Shown here: piece after piece, positions 16,998 through 26,144 of the stretch | Numbering within the stretch: the first letter of the stretch is position 1 | Layout of the letters: each line of letters opens with the position of its first letter | Source of the DNA: Pseudolabrys sp035718275 | GTDB taxonomy: Bacteria > Pseudomonadota > Alphaproteobacteria > Rhizobiales > Xanthobacteraceae | DNA: 64,000 bases | NCBI GenBank assembly: GCA_035718275.1 | Contig: DASTHI010000050.1 | Coordinates: 62,001 to 126,000 of the forward strand | Direction: 5' to 3' | Notes under the pieces: generated by a model | What the model was told of the DNA's origin: nothing | What the model saw: the letters and a program-made list of their open reading frames with translations, nothing else | The model's database searches: none | Translations under genes and position numbers: made by a program

Positions 16998-19070
16998 ATG
17001 CCCCGCAGCCATCCAATCGAGGACTACCGCAATTTCGGCATCATGGCTCACATCGATGCGGGAAAAACCACGACCACGGAGCGGATCCTCTATTACACCG
17101 GCAAGAGTCACAAAATCGGCGAGGTGCACGAAGGCGCCGCGACGATGGATTGGATGGAGCAGGAGCAGGAGCGCGGCATTACCATCACGTCTGCCGCGAC
17201 GACGGCTTTCTGGAAGGAAAAGCGCCTCAACATCATCGACACGCCCGGGCATGTCGACTTCACCATCGAGGTGGAGCGTTCGCTGCGCGTGCTCGACGGC
17301 GCCGTTTGCGTTCTCGATTCCAACCAGGGTGTCGAGCCGCAGACCGAGACTGTCTGGCGCCAGGGAGACAAGTACAAGGTTCCGCGCATCGTATTTGCCA
17401 ACAAGATGGACAAAATCGGTGCCGACTTTTTCAAGTGTCTGGACGACATCAAGACCAGGCTTGGCGCGAAGCCCGTCGCGATCCAGCTGCCGATCGGTTC
17501 GGAGCAGAGCTTTAAGGGCGTGGTTGACCTAGTCAGGATGAAGGGCGTGGTATGGGACGATGAGTCTCTCGGCGCCAAGTATCACGATGTCGATATTCCG
17601 CCCGAGATGGCAGATCAGGCGAAGAAATATCGCGAAGAAATGGTCGAAGCGGCGGTCGAGCTTGATGACGCCGCAATGACCGCATACCTCGAGGGGAAAG
17701 AGCCCGACGAGGCCACTCTCAAGAAGCTAATCCGAAAAGCCGTTATTACCGGCGCATTTTTCCCCGTGCTCTGCGGGTCGGCTTTCAAGAACAAGGGCGT
17801 GCAGCCGCTGCTCGACGCCGTCGTTGACTATCTTCCCAGTCCGCTCGACGTGCCGGCAATCAAGGGCATCGATGACAAGGGGAACGAGGTGGTGCGCAAG
17901 GCGGACGACAAAGAGCCGATGGCGCTGCTTGCCTTCAAGATCATGGACGATCCCTTCGTCGGCACGATCACATTCTGCCGAATCTATTCCGGCACGCTGA
18001 CGAGCGGAACGGGCGTGATCAACTCGACCAAGGAGCGCAAGGAGAGAATCGGCCGCATGCTGCTCATGCATGCGAACAACCGCGAGGACATCAAGGAAGC
18101 CTATGCTGGCGACATCGTCGCCCTGGCCGGCCTCAAGGAAGTGCGTACCGGCGATACGCTTTGCGATCCGCAGAAACCCGTCATTCTTGAGAAGATGGAA
18201 TTCCCCGATCCGGTGATCGAGATCGCGATCGAGCCGAAGTCAAAGGCCGATCAGGAGAAGCTTGGTGTCGCACTTGCCAAGCTGGCGGCCGAAGATCCCT
18301 CTTTCCGTGTCTCAACTGACCAGGAAAGCGGGCAGACGATCCTCAAAGGGATGGGCGAGCTTCATCTCGACATCAAAGTCGATATTCTCAAACGCACTTA
18401 CAAGGTTGACGCCAATATTGGCGCGCCGCAGGTCGCCTATCGCGAAAAGATTACGCAGCGCGTCGAGCAAGAGTACACGCACAAGAAACAGACCGGTGGC
18501 TCGGGCCAGTTTGCAGCGATCAAGATCATTGCGGAGCCGACGCCTCCGGGTACGCCATTCACGTTCGAGAACGAGATTGTCGGTGGCGCCGTCCCGAAGG
18601 AATTCATCCCGGGTGTCGAAAAGGGATTGGAATCAGTTCTGGGCTCGGGTGTGCTCGCAGGGTTCCCCGTCGTCGACCTCAAGGTCACGCTGATCGACGG
18701 CAAGTATCACGACGTCGATTCCTCGGCGCTTGCATTCGAGATTTGCGCGCGTCAGTGCCTGAAGGAGGCGCTGCAACGAGGTCGACCGGTTCTTCTCGAG
18801 CCGATCATGAAAGTCGAAGTGGTCACGCCCGAGGAGTACACCGGCTCTGTCATTGGCGACCTCAACTCGCGTCGCGGTCAGATTCAAGGCCAGGACATGC
18901 GCGGCAACGCGACCGTGATCAACGCGATGGTACCCTTGGCAAACATGTTCGGCTACGTAAACAACCTGCGCTCCATGTCCCAAGGCCGCGCGACATTCAC
19001 CATGCAATTCGATCATTACGCGGAAACGCCGGCCAACGTGTCGGCGGAAGTCCAGAAGAAATTTGCGTGA
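16998..19070 (+). CDS. fusA: Elongation factor G
   Basis: 690 residues. GTPase catalysing ribosomal translocation. The G1 motif AHIDAGKTT is near residue 18, DTPGHVDF and NKMD follow in order, and the domain IV/V sequences (TGGSGQFA, ITPEEYTGSVIGDLNSRRG type) are present. Typical length, no anomalies. Cotranscribed with rpsL, rpsG and tuf. Confidence 0.98.
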   Translation: MPRSHPIEDYRNFGIMAHIDAGKTTTTERILYYTGKSHKIGEVHEGAATMDWMEQEQERGITITSAATTAFWKEKRLNIIDTPGHVDFTIEVERSLRVLDGAVCVLDSNQGVEPQTETVWRQGDKYKVPRIVFANKMDKIGADFFKCLDDIKTRLGAKPVAIQLPIGSEQSFKGVVDLVRMKGVVWDDESLGAKYHDVDIPPEMADQAKKYREEMVEAAVELDDAAMTAYLEGKEPDEATLKKLIRKAVITGAFFPVLCGSAFKNKGVQPLLDAVVDYLPSPLDVPAIKGIDDKGNEVVRKADDKEPMALLAFKIMDDPFVGTITFCRIYSGTLTSGTGVINSTKERKERIGRMLLMHANNREDIKEAYAGDIVALAGLKEVRTGDTLCDPQKPVILEKMEFPDPVIEIAIEPKSKADQEKLGVALAKLAAEDPSFRVSTDQESGQTILKGMGELHLDIKVDILKRTYKVDANIGAPQVAYREKITQRVEQEYTHKKQTGGSGQFAAIKIIAEPTPPGTPFTFENEIVGGAVPKEFIPGVEKGLESVLGSGVLAGFPVVDLKVTLIDGKYHDVDSSALAFEICARQCLKEALQRGRPVLLEPIMKVEVVTPEEYTGSVIGDLNSRRGQIQGQDMRGNATVINAMVPLANMFGYVNNLRSMSQGRATFTMQFDHYAETPANVSAEVQKKFA

Positions 19071-19111
19071 TCGAGAACGGCGAAAACAGAAGGATCTGAA
19101 CGGAGAGTTCT

Positions 19112-20302
19112 ATGGCCAAAGAAAAATTCCAGCGGACCAAGCCCCATTGCAATATCGGGACGATCGGTCATGTCGATCACGGCAAGACGACGCTGACGGC
19201 AGCTATCACGAAGGTGTTGTCGGAAAAGGGCGGTGCGACATTCACCGCCTATGACCAGATCGACAAGGCGCCGGAAGAGAAAGCGCGCGGCATCACAATT
19301 TCGACCGCGCATGTCGAGTACGAGACCGACAAGCGCCACTACGCGCATGTCGATTGCCCCGGTCATGCGGACTACGTGAAAAACATGATTACGGGAGCGG
19401 CGCAGATGGACGGCGCCATTCTGGTAGTTTCCGCGGCCGATGGCCCGATGCCGCAGACTCGCGAGCATATCCTGCTGGCCCGTCAGGTCGGTGTGCCGGC
19501 GCTCGTCGTCTACATGAACAAGGTCGACATGGTCGACGATCCGGAGTTGCTCGAACTCGTTGAGCTCGAAGTTCGCGAGTTGCTGTCAAAGTACAATTTC
19601 CCAGGCGACAAGATTCCCGTTGTCAAAGGCTCGGCGCTCAAGGCGCTCGAGGGAAGCGACGAGAAACTTGGGAAACAGTCGATCCTCGATCTCATGAAGG
19701 CGGTGGATGATTACATTCCGCAGCCGGAGCGCCCCAAGGATCAGCCGTTCCTGATGCCGGTGGAAGACGTGTTTTCGATCTCCGGCCGCGGTACCGTGTG
19801 CACCGGCCGTGTCGAGCGCGGAATTATCAAGGTTGGCGAGGAAGTCGAAATCGTCGGCATCAGACCGACTGCGAAGACTGTCGTGACCGGCGTCGAAATG
19901 TTCCGCAAGCTGCTTGATCAGGGTGAGGCCGGTGACAATATCGGCTGCCTCTTGCGTGGCACCAAGCGCGAGGAAGTCGAGCGCGGCCAGGTGCTTTGCA
20001 AGCCCGGTTCGGTCAAACCGCACACCAAGTTCAAGGCGGAAGCCTACATTCTCACCAAGGAAGAGGGCGGCCGCCATACTCCGTTCTTCACCAACTACCG
20101 ACCGCAATTCTACTTCCGCACCACTGACGTGACTGGCGTGGTCCACCTTCCGCAAGGAACGGAAATGGTGATGCCGGGCGATAACGTGGCGATGGAGGTG
20201 CACCTCATCGTTCCGATCGCGATGGAAGAAAAATTGCGCTTCGCTATTCGCGAGGGCGGCCGCACCGTCGGAGCCGGCGTGGTGGCGAGCATTATAGAGT
20301 AA
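19112..20302 (+). CDS. tuf: Elongation factor Tu
   Basis: 396 residues, full length. Delivers aminoacyl-tRNA to the ribosome. GHVDHGKTTLTAAI, DCPGHADYVKNMITGAAQMDGAIL and the C-terminal barrel are standard. AGAGTTCT precedes the ATG. It is the only tuf in the window. A palindromic dispersed repeat follows its stop codon, just before rpsJ. Confidence 0.98.
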   Translation: MAKEKFQRTKPHCNIGTIGHVDHGKTTLTAAITKVLSEKGGATFTAYDQIDKAPEEKARGITISTAHVEYETDKRHYAHVDCPGHADYVKNMITGAAQMDGAILVVSAADGPMPQTREHILLARQVGVPALVVYMNKVDMVDDPELLELVELEVRELLSKYNFPGDKIPVVKGSALKALEGSDEKLGKQSILDLMKAVDDYIPQPERPKDQPFLMPVEDVFSISGRGTVCTGRVERGIIKVGEEVEIVGIRPTAKTVVTGVEMFRKLLDQGEAGDNIGCLLRGTKREEVERGQVLCKPGSVKPHTKFKAEAYILTKEEGGRHTPFFTNYRPQFYFRTTDVTGVVHLPQGTEMVMPGDNVAMEVHLIVPIAMEEKLRFAIREGGRTVGAGVVASIIE

Positions 20303-20305
20303 GAG

Positions 20306-20402
20306 TCTGTCGTCATGCCCGGCCTTGTGCCGGGCATCCGCGACTTGGGGGTGAGTGTAAGACGTGGATGGCCGCAGCGAGTGCGGCCATGACGGGACAG
20401 AG
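20306..20402 (+). repeat. Bipartite palindromic intergenic repeat (RPE/REP-like) between tuf and rpsJ
   Basis: Outer inverted ends CTGTCGTCATG and CATGACGGGACAG enclose two separate perfect hairpins: ATGCCCGGC-CTTGT-GCCGGGCAT (20315-20337) and ATGGCCGCA-GCGAG-TGCGGCCAT (20368-20390). The CGTCATGCCCGG ... ACGTGGATGGCC ... CCATGACG pattern matches the dispersed intergenic elements I know from Bradyrhizobium-type genomes. Its copy number in this genome cannot be seen from one window. Confidence 0.75.
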
Positions 20403-20412
20403 AGACGAGACA

Positions 20413-20721
20413 ATGAACGGCCAAAATATCCGGATCCGGCTCAAGGCGTTTGATCATCGTATCCTCGATGCGTCGACCCGCGAGATCGTGAACACGGCCA
20501 AGCGCACCGGCGCTCAGGTCCGCGGCCCGATTCCGCTCCCGACCAGGATCGAGAAGTTCACGGTCAATCGCTCGCCGCACGTCGACAAGAAGAGTCGTGA
20601 ACAGTTCGAGATGCGCACGCACAAGCGTCTCTTGGACATCGTCGATCCGACGCCGCAAACCGTGGACGCGCTGATGAAGCTCGACCTAGCGGCAGGCGTA
20701 GACGTCGAGATCAAGCTTTAG
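20413..20721 (+). CDS. rpsJ: 30S ribosomal protein S10 (NusE)
   Basis: 102 residues. Start chosen at MNGQNIRIRLKAFDHR, matching the conserved N-terminus; the frame is open upstream through the repeat but that extension is not homologous. Contains IPLPTRIEKFTVNRSPHVDKKSREQFE pattern. Also acts in antitermination with NusB. First gene of the S10 cluster. Confidence 0.97.
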   Translation: MNGQNIRIRLKAFDHRILDASTREIVNTAKRTGAQVRGPIPLPTRIEKFTVNRSPHVDKKSREQFEMRTHKRLLDIVDPTPQTVDALMKLDLAAGVDVEIKL

Positions 20722-20740
20722 GATCGGGTGGGAAGTAGCA

Positions 20741-21511
20741 ATGCGTTCGGGTGTGGTCGCACAGAAGGTCGGGATGACCCGGGTGTTCACCGAAACCGGT
20801 GAGCACGTGCCGGTCACGGTTCTGCGCCTCGCGCAGTGTCAGGTGGTCGCTCATCGCACCATGGACAAGAACGGTTATGTCGCGCTCCAGGTCGGCTCAG
20901 GTCCTCGCCGTACCAACAACATGAGCAAGGCGGATCGTGGCTATTTCGCCAAGCAGAAGATCGAACCAAAGCGGAGACTTGCTGAATTCAGGGTCACTGA
21001 GGATTCCCTCATTCCCGTCGGTGCGGAAATAACGGCCGATCACTTCGTTCCTGGGCAGTTCGTGGACGTTTGCGGAATCACCATCGGCAAGGGCTTTGCC
21101 GGTGGCATGAAGCGCTGGAACTTCGGAGGCTTGCGCGCTTCGCACGGCGTTTCCATTTCGCATCGCTCGATTGGCGGTACCGGCGGTCGCCAGGATCCCG
21201 GCAAGACCTTCAAGAACAAGAAAATGCCGGGACATCTCGGTGTCGAGCGCGTGACCACTTTGAACCTCAAAGTTATTCAGACCGACGCTGACCGAGGACT
21301 CATCTTGGTCGAGGGCGCCGTGCCAGGCGCAAAGAGTGGCTGGGTCACCGTTCGTGATGCGGTCAAGAAGAAGCTTCCAAAAGAGGCGCCGAAACCCGGC
21401 AAATTCCGAGTCAGCGAGAGCGACCCGGCAAATTCCGCTCCGCAGTCCGCGCCAGAAGATGCGGCGCCTTCGCCGGAGTCTGCCGCTCCCGTCGAGAAGG
21501 AGGGCGCGTGA
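20741..21511 (+). CDS. rplC: 50S ribosomal protein L3
   Basis: 256 residues, longer than the usual 206-240 because of a C-terminal Pro/Ala/Ser/Glu-rich tail (about residues 225-256). The core has GMTRVFTETGEHVPVTVL and the GGTGGRQDPGKTFKNKKMPGH loop near the peptidyl-transferase centre. The Gln in GGRQDPG is the residue methylated by PrmB in other bacteria. rplD starts two bases after its stop. Confidence 0.97.
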   Translation: MRSGVVAQKVGMTRVFTETGEHVPVTVLRLAQCQVVAHRTMDKNGYVALQVGSGPRRTNNMSKADRGYFAKQKIEPKRRLAEFRVTEDSLIPVGAEITADHFVPGQFVDVCGITIGKGFAGGMKRWNFGGLRASHGVSISHRSIGGTGGRQDPGKTFKNKKMPGHLGVERVTTLNLKVIQTDADRGLILVEGAVPGAKSGWVTVRDAVKKKLPKEAPKPGKFRVSESDPANSAPQSAPEDAAPSPESAAPVEKEGA

Positions 21512-21512
21512 C

Positions 21513-22133
21513 ATGGAATTGAAGATCACTACTCTCGAGGGCAAAGACGCCGGTTCCATTCAATTGCCTGACTCGATTTTCGGACTCGAGCCGCGCACTG
21601 ACATCATCCAACGTTGCGTCAACTGGCAACTCGCAAAACGACAGCGCGGCACGCACAAGACGAAGGGCCGCAGCGAAATCTGGCGTACCGGCAAGAAGAT
21701 GTATTCGCAGAAGGGCACCGGGGGCGCGCGGCACGGTTCTGCGCGCGTACCTCAATTCCGGGGTGGCGGACGCGCTTTCGGACCTCTTGTGCGCAGCCAT
21801 GCGATCGATCTTCCGAAGAAAGTGCGCGCTCTGGCGTTGAAGCACGCGTTGTCATCGAAGGCGAAGGGCGGCGGAATTATTGTGCTCGACAAGGCGGCGT
21901 TGAAAGAAGCCAAGACGAAGGCGCTGGCTAAGCAATTCGGCAAACTTGGTCTGGAGAACGCCCTGATCATCGACGGCGCCGAGATCGAAGCAAATTTCCG
22001 TACCGCAGCGCGCAACATTCCCAACATCGATGTGCTGCCGGTGCAAGGAATTAACGTCTACGACATTCTGCGGCGCAAGACCCTGGTTCTGACCAAGGCC
22101 GCGCTGGATGCGCTGGAGGCGCGTTTCAAATGA
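21513..22133 (+). CDS. rplD: 50S ribosomal protein L4
   Basis: 206 residues, normal length, starting at MELKITTLEGKDAG. The exit-tunnel loop (QKGTGGARHGSARVPQFRGGGRAFGP) is intact. In E. coli L4 represses the S10 operon through its leader; no equivalent leader hairpin is recognised here. The stop overlaps the rplW start (ATGA). Confidence 0.97.
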   Translation: MELKITTLEGKDAGSIQLPDSIFGLEPRTDIIQRCVNWQLAKRQRGTHKTKGRSEIWRTGKKMYSQKGTGGARHGSARVPQFRGGGRAFGPLVRSHAIDLPKKVRALALKHALSSKAKGGGIIVLDKAALKEAKTKALAKQFGKLGLENALIIDGAEIEANFRTAARNIPNIDVLPVQGINVYDILRRKTLVLTKAALDALEARFK

Positions 22134-22429
22134 GCACCAGCGATCCACGCCACTATGATGTGATCATCGCCCCCGTGATCACGGAAAAGGCGACGATGGC
22201 TTCCGAGCACAACAAGGTGCTTTTCAAGGTGGCTAGGGGCGCGACCAAGCCGCAGATTAAGGAGGCGGTGGAGAAGCTATTCGACGTGAAGGTGAAGAGC
22301 GTCAATACGCTGAACCGCCCGGGCAAGCGGAAAATGTTTCGAAACCGTGCCGGGCAGCAGTCGGATGTCAAGCGCGCGATCGTAACGCTGGAAGAGGGTC
22401 ACAAGATTGACGTGACCACGGGCTTGTGA
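22130..22429 (+). CDS. rplW: 50S ribosomal protein L23
   Basis: 99 residues. Located at the polypeptide exit; docking site for trigger factor and SRP. DVIIAPVITEKATM and KVKSVNTLNRPGKRKMFRNRAGQ are diagnostic. Coupled by ATGA to rplD and 13 bases from rplB. Confidence 0.97.
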   Translation: MSTSDPRHYDVIIAPVITEKATMASEHNKVLFKVARGATKPQIKEAVEKLFDVKVKSVNTLNRPGKRKMFRNRAGQQSDVKRAIVTLEEGHKIDVTTGL

Positions 22430-22442
22430 GGAGGGTGGCGCG

Positions 22443-23276
22443 ATGGCGTTGAAAACCTTCAATCCGGTGACGCCGGGCCAGCGGCAGCTGGTGATCGTCG
22501 ATCGCTCGTCCCTGCACAAGGGACCTCCGGTGAAATCACTCACCGAAGGACAGAAATCGAGCGGTGGCCGCAACAATCATGGCCGGATCACGTCCCGTTT
22601 TCGCGGTGGCGGACACAAGCAGGCATATCGCCGTATAGACTTTCGGCGCAGGAAATTTGACGTGCCCGCGAAAGTCGAACGCCTCGAATACGATCCCAAT
22701 CGCACCGGGTTCATCGCACTGATCAAATACGAGGATGGCGAACTCGCCTATATTCTCGCACCGCAGAGGCTTGCCCCGGGTGACAGTGTTGTTGCGGCGG
22801 AGCACGCGGATATAAAACCCGGAAATGCGATGCCGATTGCCAACATTCCGGTTGGCACCATCGTGCACAATGTCGAGATCAAAATCGGCAAAGGCGGACA
22901 GATTGCGCGTTCTGCCGGCAGTTATGCGCAGATTGTCGGGCGCGATCAGGACTACGTGATTCTCCGGCTCAGCACGTCGGAACAGCGTCTGGTCCATGGA
23001 CGATGCATGGCAACCGTCGGCGCAGTGTCAAATCCCGACAACATGAACACGGCCATCGGAAAGGCCGGACGTCAGCGGTGGAGAGGGCGCATGCCGCACA
23101 ACCGCGGCATTACGATGAATCCAGTCGATCATCCTCACGGCGGCCGCACCAAAGGCGGCAAGCATTGGACCACGCCCTGGGGCATTCCCACCAAGGGCAT
23201 GAAAACCCGAAAGAACAAGCGCACCGGAAAGTTCATTGTGGTCAGCCGGCATGACCGCAAGAAGAAGCAGCAATAG
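22443..23276 (+). CDS. rplB: 50S ribosomal protein L2
   Basis: 277 residues, full length. Peptidyl-transferase-centre protein; the C-terminal NPVDHPHGGRTKGGKHW signature with the catalytic-site His is present. GRITSRFRGGGHKQAYR in the N-terminal half. Fifteen bases separate it from rpsS. Confidence 0.98.
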   Translation: MALKTFNPVTPGQRQLVIVDRSSLHKGPPVKSLTEGQKSSGGRNNHGRITSRFRGGGHKQAYRRIDFRRRKFDVPAKVERLEYDPNRTGFIALIKYEDGELAYILAPQRLAPGDSVVAAEHADIKPGNAMPIANIPVGTIVHNVEIKIGKGGQIARSAGSYAQIVGRDQDYVILRLSTSEQRLVHGRCMATVGAVSNPDNMNTAIGKAGRQRWRGRMPHNRGITMNPVDHPHGGRTKGGKHWTTPWGIPTKGMKTRKNKRTGKFIVVSRHDRKKKQQ

Positions 23277-23291
23277 GACGAGAGCAGTTCG

Positions 23292-23627
23292 ATGACCCGT
23301 TCAGTTTGGAAAGGCCCGTTCGTTGACGGTTATCTCCTGCGCAAGGCGGAAGCTGCGCGCGCATCGGGGCGTCACGAGCTGATCAGGATTTGGAGTCGGC
23401 GATCGACAATTCTGCCGCAGTTCGTGGGGCTGAATTTTGCCGTTTACAACGGCCAGAAGCACATTCCGGTTTTAGTGACCGAAGAGATGGTTGGCCACAA
23501 GTTCGGTGAATTCGCGCCGACCCGGATGTTCTACGGCCATTCGTCGGACCGAAAAGCCAAGCGCACAGGCGCACCTGCTGCGCCCGGAGCCGCGGCTCCG
23601 GCAGCTCCCGCGCCGGCGGCGACCTAA
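23292..23627 (+). CDS. rpsS: 30S ribosomal protein S19 with Ala/Pro tail
   Basis: 111 residues versus the usual ~92. The core (MTRSVWKGPFVDGYL to FAPTRMFYGHSSDRKAKR) is standard and followed by a ~20-residue Ala/Pro-rich C-terminal tail, which would lie near the 30S head. Tail is probably disordered. Confidence 0.97.
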   Translation: MTRSVWKGPFVDGYLLRKAEAARASGRHELIRIWSRRSTILPQFVGLNFAVYNGQKHIPVLVTEEMVGHKFGEFAPTRMFYGHSSDRKAKRTGAPAAPGAAAPAAPAPAAT

Positions 23628-23644
23628 CGAATCGAGAGTAAGTC

Positions 23645-24031
23645 ATGGGCAAGCGCCACCGCGAGCGAGACCTCGGAGAGAACGAGGCAAAGGCTGTGAC
23701 CAAGATGCTGCGGGTTTCTCCGCAGAAGCTTAATCTCGTCGCGCAACTCATTCGCGGCAAGAAAGTCGCCAGCGCGCTCGCCGATCTTGAGTTTTCGCAG
23801 AAACGTATCGCCAGGGACGTAAAAAAGTGCCTGGAGTCGGCGATCGCAAACGCTGAAAATAACCATGATCTTGACGTCGACGATCTTGTTGTTGCCGAAG
23901 CGCACGTGGGAAAGGCGCTCGTTATCAAACGTTTCACACCTCGCGGCCGTGGCCGCGTTGGTCGGATTCTCAAGCCGTTTTCTCACCTGACCATCGTGGT
24001 GCGTCAGGTAGAGGCGCAGGCGAAAGCCTGA
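23645..24031 (+). CDS. rplV: 50S ribosomal protein L22
   Basis: 128 residues. Exit-tunnel constriction protein. LRVSPQKLNLVAQLIRGKKV, the AENNHDLDVDDLVV segment and the C-terminal loop RFTPRGRGRVGRILKPFSHLT are typical. Macrolide-resistance loop appears unmodified. Confidence 0.97.
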   Translation: MGKRHRERDLGENEAKAVTKMLRVSPQKLNLVAQLIRGKKVASALADLEFSQKRIARDVKKCLESAIANAENNHDLDVDDLVVAEAHVGKALVIKRFTPRGRGRVGRILKPFSHLTIVVRQVEAQAKA

Positions 24032-24044
24032 GGAGCAGGAGCTT

Positions 24045-24746
24045 ATGGGTCAAAAAGTAAATCCAATCGGGCTGCGCGTCGGGATCAACCGCACCTGGGA
24101 CTCTCGATGGTTTGCAGGCAAGGCCGAATACGGCTCTCTTCTGCACGAGGACATCAAAATTCGTGAGGAGCTGATGAAGCAGCTCAAGCAAGCTGCGGTG
24201 TCCCACATCGTCATCGAGAGGCCGCACAAGAAGTGCCGGGTAACGATTCACTCGGCGCGTCCAGGCGTTGTAATTGGGAAAAAGGGTGCTGATATCGAAA
24301 AACTGCGCAAGTCGGTCGCCAAGCTGACCGAGAGCGATGTCGTGATCAACATCGTTGAAATCCGCAAGCCTGAGCTCGACGCGCAACTGGTGGCCGAATC
24401 CATCGCGCAGCAACTCGAGCGCCGGGTGGCTTTCCGGCGCGCCATGAAACGGGCAGTGCAGTCGGCCATGCGTCTGGGTGCCGAAGGCATCCGCATCAAC
24501 TGTTCCGGCCGCCTGGGTGGGGCGGAAATCGCGCGCATGGAGTGGTATCGCGAAGGCCGCGTGCCGCTGCATACGTTGCGCGCGGACGTCGATTACGGCG
24601 TCGCTACCGCTTTCACCACGTACGGAACTTGCGGCGTGAAGGTGTGGATCTTCAAGGGTGAGATCCTCGAACACGATCCGATGGCCCAGGACAAGAAGCT
24701 TGCTGAAGGCGAGGGTGGTCGTTCGCGTCGAGAAACGGCGGCCTGA
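24045..24746 (+). CDS. rpsC: 30S ribosomal protein S3
   Basis: 233 residues. Forms part of the mRNA entry channel; KH domain with GVVIGKKGADIEKLR and helicase-related basic patch. MGQKVNPIGLRVGINR start is canonical. Spaced 13 bases from rplV and 21 from rplP. Confidence 0.98.
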   Translation: MGQKVNPIGLRVGINRTWDSRWFAGKAEYGSLLHEDIKIREELMKQLKQAAVSHIVIERPHKKCRVTIHSARPGVVIGKKGADIEKLRKSVAKLTESDVVINIVEIRKPELDAQLVAESIAQQLERRVAFRRAMKRAVQSAMRLGAEGIRINCSGRLGGAEIARMEWYREGRVPLHTLRADVDYGVATAFTTYGTCGVKVWIFKGEILEHDPMAQDKKLAEGEGGRSRRETAA

Positions 24747-24767
24747 GAACACGCGTAGAGATTTGTC

Positions 24768-25181
24768 ATGCTGCAACCGATCCGCACGAAATTCCGCAAG
24801 GCGCACAAAGGGCGCATTCACGGCGTTGCCACGAGCGGCACCTCGCTGGCCTTCGGGCAATATGGTCTCAAGGCCCTCGAGCCGGAAAGAGTCACGGCTC
24901 GCCAGATCGAGGCGGCCAGGCGCGCGCTCACCCGCTTCATGAAGCGGTCAGGCCGCGTATGGATACGCGTATTTCCGGATGTGCCGGTGTCAAAGAAACC
25001 GATCGAGGTCCGGATGGGCAAGGGCAAGGGCACGCCCGAACTCTGGGTTGTGCGCGTGAAGCCTGGCCGCATCCTGTTCGAGGTCGACGGTATTCCGGTT
25101 GCGGTGGCAAGGGAAGCTTTGGCGCTGGCTGCTGCAAAACTTCCGGTCAAGACCCGCTTCATCGAGCGAATTGCGGAGTGA
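24768..25181 (+). CDS. rplP: 50S ribosomal protein L16
   Basis: 137 residues, standard. MLQPIRTKFRKAHKGR start, the RQIEAARRALTR region and RVFPDVPVSKKPIEVRMGKGKG are diagnostic. Organises the A-site tRNA binding region. rpmC begins four bases downstream. Confidence 0.98.
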   Translation: MLQPIRTKFRKAHKGRIHGVATSGTSLAFGQYGLKALEPERVTARQIEAARRALTRFMKRSGRVWIRVFPDVPVSKKPIEVRMGKGKGTPELWVVRVKPGRILFEVDGIPVAVAREALALAAAKLPVKTRFIERIAE

Positions 25182-25185
25182 CGCC

Positions 25186-25479
25186 ATGAAAGCCGCCGAC
25201 GTTCGCGCCATGACACTCGATCAGATTGAGGACGAAGTTCTCAAGCTGAAGAAGGAGCAGTTCAATCTCCGCTTCCAGCGGGCCACGGGCCAGCTTGAGA
25301 ATACGGCTCGCGTCCGGGTTATTCGCCGCGACATCGCCCGCATGAAAACGATCGGGGCGCAAAAACGTGCTGGCAACGCCGAGCCGGCAGCGAAAGCCGC
25401 CGCTGCGTCTGCTCCGAAAGCAGCAAAATCCAGGACTGCCGCGAAACCGAAAACGCGCGCCAAGAAGCCGAAGGAATAA
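25186..25479 (+). CDS. rpmC: 50S ribosomal protein L29 with long Ala/Lys tail
   Basis: 97 residues; the family is normally about 65-70. Start chosen at MKAADVRAMTLDQ four bases after the rplP stop. The core ends near RMKTIGAQKRAG; the remaining ~30 residues are Ala/Lys/Pro-rich (PAAKAAAASAPKAAKSR-type) and probably unstructured, at the tunnel exit. Confidence 0.95.
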   Translation: MKAADVRAMTLDQIEDEVLKLKKEQFNLRFQRATGQLENTARVRVIRRDIARMKTIGAQKRAGNAEPAAKAAAASAPKAAKSRTAAKPKTRAKKPKE

Positions 25480-25489
25480 GGGGTTCTCG

Positions 25490-25741
25490 ATGCCAAAGCG
25501 TACGCTCCATGGCGTGGTCGTCAGTGACAAGCAGGACAAGACGATTGTCGTTCGGGTCGACCGGCGCTTTACGCACCCGAGCATGAAGAAGACCATTCGC
25601 CGTTCCAAGAAATATCATGCGCACGACGAGGGAAATACGTATTCGGTCGGCGATATCGTGTGGATCGAGGAGCGCCGCCCGATTTCGAAACTCAAGCGAT
25701 GGGCGGTCGTGCGCGGCGAGAAGAAGCAGAAAGTGCAGTAG
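25490..25741 (+). CDS. rpsQ: 30S ribosomal protein S17
   Basis: 83 residues. Start at MPKRTLHGVVVSDKQDKT, the canonical N-terminus; AAGGGG lies upstream. An early 16S-binding protein of the 30S body. Contains the VGDIVWIEERRPISKLKRW signature. Confidence 0.97.
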   Translation: MPKRTLHGVVVSDKQDKTIVVRVDRRFTHPSMKKTIRRSKKYHAHDEGNTYSVGDIVWIEERRPISKLKRWAVVRGEKKQKVQ

Positions 25742-25775
25742 GCATAATGCCGGTTGAGACAAAGAGAGTCGCATC

Positions 25776-26144
25776 ATGATCCAGATGCAAACCAACCTCG
25801 ACGTGGCGGACAATTCCGGCGCGCGCCGCGTCATGTGCATCAAGGTGCTGGGCGGCTCCAAGCGCAAATACGCGACTATCGGCGACATCATCGTCGTATC
25901 CGTGAAGGAGGCCATTCCGCGGGGACGCGTGAAGAAGGGCGACGTCATGAAGGCGGTGGTGGTGCGAATTGCGAAAGACATCAAGCGGCCGGACGGGTCT
26001 GTCATTCGCTTCGATCGCAATGCGGCCGTTCTGATCACACCGCAGATGGAGCCGGTGGGCACTCGTATCTTCGGCCCGGTACCGCGCGAGCTTCGTGCAA
26101 AGAACCACATGAAGATCATTTCTTTGGCGCCGGAGGTGCTGTGA
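25776..26144 (+). CDS. rplN: 50S ribosomal protein L14
   Basis: 122 residues, exact family length. Inter-subunit bridge protein and RsfS docking site. MIQMQTNLDVADNSGARRVMCIKVLGGS and GTRIFGPVPRELR are diagnostic. Its stop shares a base with the rplX start (TGATG). Confidence 0.98.
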   Translation: MIQMQTNLDVADNSGARRVMCIKVLGGSKRKYATIGDIIVVSVKEAIPRGRVKKGDVMKAVVVRIAKDIKRPDGSVIRFDRNAAVLITPQMEPVGTRIFGPVPRELRAKNHMKIISLAPEVL

